Source of the DNA: Enterovibrio sp051650965
Lineage (GTDB): Bacteria; Pseudomonadota; Gammaproteobacteria; Enterobacterales; Vibrionaceae
Assembly: GCA_051650965.1 (NCBI GenBank)
Contig: JBOFRL010000091.1
Span: 1 to 57,136, forward strand
Length of the DNA: 57,136 bases
Reading direction: 5' to 3'
Numbering within the stretch: the stretch's first letter is position 1; every line of letters starts with the position of its first letter. The notes under the pieces were generated by a model that made no database searches, was not told the DNA's origin, and saw nothing but the letters and a program-made list of their open reading frames with translations. The position numbers were made by a program, and so were the translations under genes. Positions 1 through 6,027 of the stretch are shown here, one piece after another.

Positions 1-190
1 CCGCCGAAAAAGGCGCCAAGCGTGTACTGGGCATACATCAATCTTGGTAAACTTGCAGGATGGTATGACTCAAAGCGCAATGGTCGTGTTGGATGGGAGC
101 GGCTATGGGAAGGATGGTTTTTATTGCAAACCATCCTTGTTGCAAACCATCCTTGAGGGTTACCTGTTGGCCAAGTCTCTTGATCTATGA
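1..190 (+). pseudogene. IS4-family (Tn5-like) transposase, C-terminal fragment, frameshifted
   Basis: Frame 1 reads 51 residues ending at the tga at 154-156. It includes the segment GWYDSKRNGRVGWERLWEGW, which is the C-terminal dimerisation region of Tn5-like IS4 transposases. A 16-bp unit, ttgcaaaccatccttg, is present twice in tandem at 124-139 and 140-155. Removing one copy restores a frame that runs on through LEGYLLAKSLDL to the tga at 188-190. This matches the family's usual ending (Tn5 has a similar LEG...AKSL tail). The duplication therefore looks like a mutation that replaced about 12 native C-terminal residues by a short aberrant tail. The N-terminal part and catalytic DDE residues lie outside the window, so activity cannot be judged. 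Confidence 0.8.
124..155 (+). repeat. 16-bp perfect tandem duplication
   Basis: Two abutting identical copies of ttgcaaaccatccttg lie in the transposase gene. Because 16 is not a multiple of three, the duplication shifts the reading frame. Confidence 0.95.
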
Positions 191-206
191 AATGTGATCA
201 AGAGAC
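175..206. repeat. 11-bp inverted repeat folding back on the IS end
   Basis: GTCTCTTGATC (175-185) and GATCAAGAGAC (196-206) are perfect reverse complements separated by 10 bases. The right arm is the outer part of the terminal repeat. The left arm is the end of the ancestral transposase reading frame. It could act as a weak terminator or as a structural feature of the end. Confidence 0.85.
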
Positions 207-208
207 AG
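190..208 (-). repeat. Terminal inverted repeat, Tn5 inside-end type
   Basis: Read on the minus strand this is CTGTCTCTTGATCACATTT. The first 14 bases equal the Tn5 inside end as I remember it. The internal GATC would be subject to Dam methylation, which controls inside-end use in Tn5. Confidence 0.85.
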
Positions 209-326
209 GCTTAATGCGAGGTTTTTTTATGGGAAAAAAACGGCGGTGCAAAAGGAGCAATTTTGGCAAATTAAAAAAATGTCATTTTTTTTCCTTGGTA
301 ATCTCATGAGCAAAAAGTTCGCATTT

Positions 327-335
327 TGTGCATAA
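327..335 (-). promoter_or_regulatory. DnaA-box-like site (TTATGCACA)
   Basis: The minus strand fits TTATNCACA exactly. It is one of three such sites within 56 bp. Confidence 0.45.
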
Positions 336-359
336 GTTAACCAGCTTTTGCGTCATATT

Positions 360-368
360 TTACCCACA
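360..368 (+). promoter_or_regulatory. DnaA-box-like site (TTACCCACA)
   Basis: It has one mismatch to TTATCCACA and is oriented opposite to its two neighbours. Confidence 0.3.
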
Positions 369-373
369 AAATC

Positions 374-382
374 TGTGGATAA
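374..382 (-). promoter_or_regulatory. Consensus DnaA box (TTATCCACA)
   Basis: The minus strand is a perfect TTATCCACA, embedded in ctgtggataactgtgtt, which is the usual look of a strong DnaA box. Confidence 0.55.
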
Positions 383-838
383 CTGTGTTAATCATGGCTT
401 GCAGACTGGCTGCAAGCCACTGTCAAGCGGCTTGCAATAGACTTTGTTAAAAAGGAGAGGTTTTGTCCATTTATTTCAAAGAGAAACGAGTTGCAGGTTT
501 TATTTTGCAGGTCATTTCAAATAGTTTTTTGCGGTAAATGTAAATCGCTAAGCGGCGTTTAAAATGAAGTATTAAATGGATCACTTACGCGGTGAGAGCT
601 CTCTCGCAGCAGCGATTGCGCATTATTTTTGTTGATATTTTTATCAGGTGTGGACAAAAAATGCATTCTATCGGTTTAGGCTTCCGCAAAAATGTAGCGC
701 TATTGAATATGGCCGCGCGAATGATTTTCGTAAATGGTGTTTGAATTTCTTGGCAACAGCCGGCTGCCTTTTTACAAGAATGAGCAAAAGGCGGCGCGCA
801 ACCGCGAGAGCTTACGTTTAGCGTGTATTGCGCTTAGT

Positions 839-859
839 AAAAAGCGGGCGAGGCCCGCT
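839..859 (-). terminator. Terminator of ygiF
   Basis: agcgggc / gcccgct form a 7-bp stem with a 3-nt loop (843-859). On the minus strand it is followed by TTTTTACTAA, as expected for a Rho-independent terminator downstream of ygiF. Confidence 0.75.
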
Positions 860-907
860 ATAAAACAGAAATGAAGATGTGCCGCATTAGGCGCGCTTAA
901 TTTGCCG

Positions 908-2431
908 CTACTGTTGCATTTGCCAGTAGATACTCAGCTCACCGCTGGCCTGCAGGCTTTGCTGCATGGCATTAAACAGCGCGGTCTGTTTGCGCTGCAG
1001 CCATTTTTGCGCCTGCGTCAACTCTTCTTCATTTTCAATAAGATGGAGCTGTGGCTCAATAAGTTCAAGCTCGCGCAGCTTATCTATTCCGAGCAATAAA
1101 TCCTGCCAAGAGCGGCTAAAATGCTCGCTTTTCCCCTCTTCAAACAGCGACGCGAAGGCGAGGTTGGTGTGTAAAAAGCGGTCGAGCGCCGCTTGCAGCA
1201 CAAGATAGTCTTTATGATCAATGAGATCCGTTAAAGCAAGCGCCTGCCACTGCAGCCAAATGAGGGAAAGCTGCTCATTTGCAAAGCGCGGCAACGGCTG
1301 CTCAAGGGCATCGATGGTGGCAGGCTCCGCCGTCTGCCGCCACTGACGGTTGATCAGCCACTCGTTAAGGCGCAGCAGCAGCTGGCAGTAGCGCGGCGCG
1401 CTGAGCTGCGCGCTGAGCGTCTCGTAAGCGGGCAGCTGCTCCTCAGCTTGCGACAATTTCGCCAGCAGCAGTTTTTGCGCATTCACGGTGCGTAAAAAAT
1501 AGCCTTTATCTTGCGTAAGCCGTCTTAGGAGCTTGGCGTCATGCACCCACAACAAAGAGCTTTCAAGCCATTGTAATTCTTGATAAAGCTCATGGCTGGG
1601 TGGCAGCAAAATCGCAGTTTCAAAGATCTGCAAAGTACAAAGCAGCGCGCGCACCGCGTGGGACAGCTCGATCAGCGCGTCGAGCTCCTTGCTTTCGATG
1701 TAGCGCTGCTCATGAAAGAGCCAGTGGCTTAGCGTCTGCTCCATCATTTTGACGAAGGCTTGCTCGGCCGTGTTCGACTTATCTAGCGTGGTAAACAGCG
1801 TTGACTGGCGCGGCGGCAAAAATCCGCTTGCCATCTGATAGCCCAAAGCGGCCTTACTGCTGTTACTAAGCCGGATCCCGCCGTGCGCGGCAAATGCGCG
1901 CGCGACTTCAAAAACAGCGCTGATCTCACCTTCTTTAAGCTCGATCTCTATCTCGCAAATTGGGTGCGTTGTGCTATTAGGGACGCTCACTTCGCCCACA
2001 TCAAACGCAAGCTCGACCAAACTGCCGTTGCTAAGCTCAAGCAGCCACTGCTGGCGCTTAAAATTGGTTGTAAATAGCGGCTGCAGCGACTGGCAAAGCT
2101 CTTTGAGATCAAAGTCTTGCGGGAAAAGCGCTGTGGGAAGCTGAGCAAAATCTGGCTGTGCGGCCTCTATTTTTGTTTCAAATTCATCGCGTTGATGTAG
2201 CCCCGCGCTTACTTTGCCCGCGCTTTTTACCGTTTGATAATACTCGTTGCCAATTTTGCGCACGCGAAAACCGATGCCGTTTTGGCGCAATGTGAGCTGC
2301 GGCGTATCATAATAGGTGTTAAAAATTTGCCATTCATTGTGCTGCTGAATGTGGTATTGACTCAGGATGTGAGCCATTTTTTCGCCAATGTGGGTTGAAA
2401 CAAAAAATTTCAACTCAATTTCAGTTTCCAT
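908..2431 (-). CDS. ygiF: CYTH-CHAD inorganic triphosphatase (YgiF family)
   Basis: The predicted 507-residue protein begins METEIELKF, which is the EXEXK metal-binding signature that defines CYTH phosphatases. Further CYTH-type acidic and basic residues follow through about residue 200. The C-terminal half (about 210-507) is helical, with the charge pattern of a CHAD domain (for example LSHWLFHEQRYIESKELDALIELSHA). E. coli YgiF has the same two-domain plan and hydrolyses tripolyphosphate, but is shorter (about 433). I chose the second Met, at 2431, because EIELKF must lie at the N-terminus and an AAGG Shine-Dalgarno sequence precedes it. An upstream in-frame Met would add nine residues. It diverges from fldA. 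Confidence 0.85.
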   Translation of the reverse strand: METEIELKFFVSTHIGEKMAHILSQYHIQQHNEWQIFNTYYDTPQLTLRQNGIGFRVRKIGNEYYQTVKSAGKVSAGLHQRDEFETKIEAAQPDFAQLPTALFPQDFDLKELCQSLQPLFTTNFKRQQWLLELSNGSLVELAFDVGEVSVPNSTTHPICEIEIELKEGEISAVFEVARAFAAHGGIRLSNSSKAALGYQMASGFLPPRQSTLFTTLDKSNTAEQAFVKMMEQTLSHWLFHEQRYIESKELDALIELSHAVRALLCTLQIFETAILLPPSHELYQELQWLESSLLWVHDAKLLRRLTQDKGYFLRTVNAQKLLLAKLSQAEEQLPAYETLSAQLSAPRYCQLLLRLNEWLINRQWRQTAEPATIDALEQPLPRFANEQLSLIWLQWQALALTDLIDHKDYLVLQAALDRFLHTNLAFASLFEEGKSEHFSRSWQDLLLGIDKLRELELIEPQLHLIENEEELTQAQKWLQRKQTALFNAMQQSLQASGELSIYWQMQQ

Positions 2432-2602
2432 GGGCTGCCTTATCAAAAAAATAATCAAAATCGTATGAATTGATTTTGGGGTAACCGATTATATCTATTG
2501 GTGTTTGTCGTTTTACTTGTCGCTACATTTATAATTTTTATCATAAAAAAACGAAAAAAAGGCAAGTAAGTGGTAACTTTTCCCAGTTTATGCACTATTT
2601 AC

Positions 2603-2616
2603 ATGTTATATAACAT
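2603..2616. repeat. Perfect 14-bp palindrome upstream of fldA
   Basis: ATGTTATATAACAT is its own reverse complement. It lies about 36 bp upstream of the fldA -10 element, in the ygiF-fldA divergent region, where an operator would be expected. No regulator can be assigned. Confidence 0.4.
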
Positions 2617-2648
2617 AATAAAATGAAAACGGAGCGAGAAAATCGCTG

Positions 2649-2657
2649 TGGTATAAT
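2649..2657 (+). promoter_or_regulatory. Extended -10 promoter of fldA
   Basis: TGG-TATAAT is a consensus extended -10 element located about 74 bp before the fldA start. No good -35 is seen at the usual distance, which is common for extended -10 promoters. Confidence 0.55.
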
Positions 2658-2730
2658 TGGCTTGAGCATTTTACGCAAGAGTACGTGACTTCTTGTGAAA
2701 ACAACTGAAAAAACAACAGGTAAAACTATT

Positions 2731-3255
2731 ATGGCAAGTGTAGGTCTTTTTTTTGGCAGTGATACAGGCAACACTGAAGCGGTTGCAAAACTGATAGAAG
2801 CGAAGCTCGGTGAGCTTGTGCACGTACAAGATATTGCCAAAAGTACTCGCCAAGATCTTGAAAATTTTGACCTTTTAATTTTAGGGATCCCGACTTGGTA
2901 TTACGGTGAGTCGCAATGTGATTGGGATGATTTCTATCCAGAGTTTGAGCAGATTGATTTTTCTAACAAATTAGTCGCTATTTTTGGCTGTGGCGACCAA
3001 GAAGATTATGCTGAATATTTTTGTGATGCGATGGGCACAATCCGTGACATCGTGCAGCGTAAAGGCGGCACAATTATTGGCCATTGGCCAACTGCGGGCT
3101 ACGAGTTTGAGGCGTCTAAGGCATTGATCGACGAGAACCATTTTGTTGGCCTGTGCATCGATGAAGATCGCCAGCCTGAGCTGACGCAGACGCGCGTTGA
3201 TCAGTGGGTTGCGCAAATTTACAGTGAAATGTCGCTTGCTTCACTGCAAGGGTAA
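2731..3255 (+). CDS. fldA: Flavodoxin, long-chain
   Basis: The 174-residue electron carrier binds FMN and donates electrons to enzymes such as methionine synthase, biotin synthase and the IspG/IspH pathway. The N-terminal GLFFGSDTGNTE is the FMN phosphate loop, TWYYGESQCDW carries the ring-stacking aromatics, and the FGCGDQEDY segment is the second FMN loop. The insert that defines long-chain flavodoxins is present. The start was placed at MASVGLFFGS by comparison with FldA; an upstream GTG would add 12 unlikely residues. It stands alone between a promoter and a terminator. In E. coli fldA is followed by fur, but here it is not. Confidence 0.95.
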   Translation: MASVGLFFGSDTGNTEAVAKLIEAKLGELVHVQDIAKSTRQDLENFDLLILGIPTWYYGESQCDWDDFYPEFEQIDFSNKLVAIFGCGDQEDYAEYFCDAMGTIRDIVQRKGGTIIGHWPTAGYEFEASKALIDENHFVGLCIDEDRQPELTQTRVDQWVAQIYSEMSLASLQG

Positions 3256-3258
3256 ATA

Positions 3259-3284
3259 AAAAAAGCGCCGTTTGGCGCTTTTTT
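3259..3284. terminator. Bidirectional terminator between fldA and ychF
   Basis: GCGCC-gttt-GGCGC is flanked by six or more A on the left and six T on the right, so it can end transcription from both convergent genes. Confidence 0.9.
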
Positions 3285-3293
3285 AAATCTCTA

Positions 3294-4385
3294 TTAGACG
3301 TTGAAGCGAAAATGAACCACGTCGCCATCTTTGACGATGTATTCTTTGCCTTCTAGACGCCATTTGCCCGCTTCTTTCGCGCCGGATTCACCGCCGTGAT
3401 TGATGAAATCATCGTAGCCGATGACTTCTGCGCGAATAAAGCCGCGCTCAAAGTCGGTGTGAATTTTGCCCGCCGCTTGTGGAGCGGTCGCGCCGACGGG
3501 GATTGTCCACGCGCGCACTTCTTTAACGCCGGCAGTAAAATAGGTATGCAGATCAAGAAGCTGGTAACCTGCGCGAATAACGCGGTGCAGGCCAGGCTCA
3601 TTAAGCCCCATCTCTTCTAAAAAGATCTGCGCCTCTTCAGCGCTAAGCTCAGCAAGCTCGCCTTCAATTTGTGCGCAAACTGCAACCACCGTCGCCCCTT
3701 CTTTTTGCGCAATTGCTTGTACTTGCTCAAGATACGGGTTGTTGGTGAAACCGCTGTCATTGACGTTAGCAATGTACATGGTTGGTTTCATTGTCAAAAA
3801 GTTAAGGTAGCGGATCGCCTCAAGCTCTTCTTTGCTAAGAGAGACGGTGCGCAGCATGATCCCTTGTAGCAGCGCAGGGCGCAGCTTTTCTAACACGCTG
3901 ATGATAAGCTTGGCATCACGCTCGCCGCCTTTCGCCTTTTTCGCCTGCGCTTGCAGCGCGCGCTCGAGCACTTCAAGATCAGAAAGCGCAAGCTCGGTGT
4001 TGATAACATCAATATCAGACGCCGGATCGACTTTGCCGTCGACGTGAATGATGTTGTCATTGTCAAAGCAGCGTACAACATGGCCGATGGCGTCCGTTTC
4101 GCGAATGTTGGCTAAAAATTTGTTGCCAAGCCCTTCACCGGTAGATGCGCCCGCGACAAGTCCTGCGATATCCACGAACTCCATTGTGGTCGGCAAAATT
4201 CGCTGCGGATTAACGATTTTGGCTAGCGCTTCAAGGCGCAGATCTGGCACTGGCACCACGCCGGTATTTGGCTCGATGGTACAAAAAGGAAAATTGGCCG
4301 CTTCAATATTTGATTTGGTCAGTGCGTTAAACAGTGTTGATTTTCCAACATTGGGCAAGCCCACAATTCCACATTTAAAACCCAT
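3294..4385 (-). CDS. ychF: Redox-regulated ribosome-associated ATPase YchF
   Basis: The 363-residue protein is a member of the Obg-related P-loop family that prefers ATP over GTP and associates with ribosomes. GLPNVGKS (residues 9-16) is the P-loop, DIAGL is the Walker B/G3 element, and the C-terminal third carries the TGS domain (YFTAGVKEVRAWTI... to the FRFNV end). Length and start agree with E. coli (363). It lies 24 bp downstream of pth, the same order as in E. coli, and is probably cotranscribed with it. Confidence 0.97.
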   Translation of the reverse strand: MGFKCGIVGLPNVGKSTLFNALTKSNIEAANFPFCTIEPNTGVVPVPDLRLEALAKIVNPQRILPTTMEFVDIAGLVAGASTGEGLGNKFLANIRETDAIGHVVRCFDNDNIIHVDGKVDPASDIDVINTELALSDLEVLERALQAQAKKAKGGERDAKLIISVLEKLRPALLQGIMLRTVSLSKEELEAIRYLNFLTMKPTMYIANVNDSGFTNNPYLEQVQAIAQKEGATVVAVCAQIEGELAELSAEEAQIFLEEMGLNEPGLHRVIRAGYQLLDLHTYFTAGVKEVRAWTIPVGATAPQAAGKIHTDFERGFIRAEVIGYDDFINHGGESGAKEAGKWRLEGKEYIVKDGDVVHFRFNV

Positions 4386-4409
4386 AAGTTGCTCACTGGT
4401 TGCTAAAAA

Positions 4410-5000
4410 TTATTGCGCCTTAAACGAGTGCAGGCGAGTTTGCGCTTTGGCAAGATCTTGCGAAAGCAAAAGAGTGATACAGCGCGCGGCTTCGTCCACG
4501 GCTTGCTCTATCAGTGCGTGTTCTTTAGGCGGCGCTTTGGCAAGCACAAAATTGGCCACTTGCTCTTTGTGACCAGGATGGCCAATGCCGATGCGCAGCC
4601 GGTAAAAACCATTTTGGTTGGCCAGCTTGTTGATGATGTCGCGCAGGCCGTTGTGCCCGCCGTGACCGCCGCCAAGCTTAAATTTGGCCGTGCCGGGCGC
4701 TAAATCGAGATCGTCATGCACCACCATGATCTGCTCAGGTAGCAGCTGAAAAAAAGTGGCCATCGGCGCGACAGATTGTCCGGATAAATTCATAAAGGTT
4801 TGCGGGATCAAAAGACGCAGCTCATTGTCACCAATAGCGATTTTTGCCGTCAGGCCACGGTATTTTTTCTCTTCTTTTAATACCACATTGTGTTCACGCG
4901 CCAGCTGCTCAATGACCCAAGCACCGGCGTTATGGCGGGTATTGGCGTAGCTTGGGCCTGGATTTGCCAGCCCGACCAGCAGGCGAATTTGGTTGCTCAC
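4410..5000 (-). CDS. pth: Peptidyl-tRNA hydrolase
   Basis: The enzyme cleaves peptidyl-tRNAs released from stalled ribosomes. The 196-residue product starts VGLANPGPSYANTRHNAG within its first 26 residues. His23 is the catalytic histidine (His20 in E. coli), and VHDDLD carries the conserved aspartate. A GTG start at 5000 was chosen because GGGAG lies six bases upstream and the length then equals the family norm (194). A longer frame reaching 5093 has no support. It is the first gene of a pth-ychF pair. Confidence 0.95.
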   Translation of the reverse strand: MSNQIRLLVGLANPGPSYANTRHNAGAWVIEQLAREHNVVLKEEKKYRGLTAKIAIGDNELRLLIPQTFMNLSGQSVAPMATFFQLLPEQIMVVHDDLDLAPGTAKFKLGGGHGGHNGLRDIINKLANQNGFYRLRIGIGHPGHKEQVANFVLAKAPPKEHALIEQAVDEAARCITLLLSQDLAKAQTRLHSFKAQ

Positions 5001-5275
5001 AGCGCTCCCTTTGTTCGATTGTGCTTTTTTTGTATTGCGGATAAAAATCAGCAAAAAGCGGTAATTTGCCAAGATAATGGATGAAAGCCGCACATGTTAG
5101 CACTGTTGATTGGTAATTTGAATGCAACGTTAAAGCAAAATCGCCCGTTGCCGCGCTGCTATGTGCAGTTTTCTATTGCGTTTGTTCAATAGGAAACAGA
5201 AAATGCTAGTGCATTGCTTATATCAATGATCCTATTGATGCAAAGAGTAACATTACGTTGAGTGAGGGTCGTACA

Positions 5276-5833
5276 ATGAAAATAATAACAAAAGCTCTGA
5301 TGCTGGCTTCGATAGTGACAGTACCAAGTGTATTCGCCAAAGAAGGGATGTTTAGCTACCCCTACATGGGCATAGGTTTGAGTACGATCAGTTACAATAG
5401 CCAAAGCAGCAACGCTATCAGTCCTGATTGGGATGGCAATGTGAATGGTTTTTATTTTATTGCCGGCCTTCCTATTAACCATTATGTTGATATTGAAGGG
5501 CGTTATGGCTCGGGTTTTACCGAAGACAATTACGTCTTTGCCGGCAATAGCGTAAACGTCGATTTAGCGCGCTACTACGGCCTGTACGGCAAGTTCAAAT
5601 TGCGTCTGCTCAACACATTAACGCCGTATGCCACGCTGGGCTACACGTGGGGCTCGCTGCAAGTGAATTCGCCGCTGGGCAGTGGGGAGATCAAAGAGTC
5701 GGGCTTCTCGTATGGCGCCGGCGTGCAGGTTAACATCTTGCCGGTGGACGTGAGCCTTGAGTACATGCAATTTTTGAGCAAAAACCGACTTTCGCTGTCG
5801 GGCTTTAATTTAAGCTTTAGCAAAAAGTTTTAA
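5276..5833 (+). CDS. Small outer-membrane beta-barrel protein
   Basis: The 185-residue protein has a clear signal peptide (MKIITKALMLASIVTVPSVFA, cut after Ala21). It then alternates hydrophobic and polar strands rich in Gly, Tyr and Asn (YMGIGLSTISY, YGLYGKFKLR, YATLGYTWG) and ends FSKKF, with the terminal Phe that BamA recognises. This is the pattern of eight-stranded OmpA/OmpX/OmpW-like barrels. I cannot assign a specific family or ligand. The start has GAGGG eight bases upstream. It is a single-gene unit with its own terminator. Confidence 0.75.
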   Translation: MKIITKALMLASIVTVPSVFAKEGMFSYPYMGIGLSTISYNSQSSNAISPDWDGNVNGFYFIAGLPINHYVDIEGRYGSGFTEDNYVFAGNSVNVDLARYYGLYGKFKLRLLNTLTPYATLGYTWGSLQVNSPLGSGEIKESGFSYGAGVQVNILPVDVSLEYMQFLSKNRLSLSGFNLSFSKKF

Positions 5834-5850
5834 ATTATTGAACAAAAATG

Positions 5851-5871
5851 CAGGGCTACGGCCCTGTTTTT
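5851..5871 (+). terminator. Terminator after the barrel gene
   Basis: CAGGGC-tacg-GCCCTG followed by TTTTTAT. The stem is six base pairs with a stable tetraloop. Confidence 0.85.
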
Positions 5872-6027
5872 ATTTGCGCGCCAATAAATATTTGCTGACG
5901 AAAAAGCGCGTTTTAGTCACTTTTTGTGTGCTTTTTTTAAGTTGTCTTAGATATTTTTGACCTGCCATAGCTTACCCCTTTGTTTTTGTACTAGTTTTTA
6001 TCTAGGCAAGATCTTTAGGGTGAAGAT

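Larger units (their letters stand above)
1..208 (+). mobile_element. Right end of an IS50/Tn5-like IS4-family insertion sequence
   Basis: The window opens inside this element. It contains the C-terminal codons of the transposase and ends with a 19-bp terminal repeat at 190-208. Read inward, that repeat is CTGTCTCTTGATCACATTT, which from memory matches the Tn5 inside end at 17 of 19 positions, including the Dam site GATC. Bases 209-217 (gcttaatgc) would be the 9-bp target duplication typical of this family, but the other copy lies outside the window. The left end is not present. Confidence 0.88.
209..838. other. Gene-free stretch with DnaA-box-like sites
   Basis: No open frame here looks like a gene. 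The left part (240-400) is AT-rich and carries three sequences close to the DnaA box. The rest is unremarkable mixed sequence. GATC sites are few, so it lacks the Dam-site density of a typical enterobacterial oriC. It separates the IS from the convergent end of ygiF. Confidence 0.6.

Noticed and set aside
209..838. Chromosomal origin of replication
   Set aside because: Three DnaA-box-like sites are not enough: Dam sites are sparse, no AT-rich 13-mer array was evident, and typical origin neighbours (mnmG, dnaA, rpmH) are absent.
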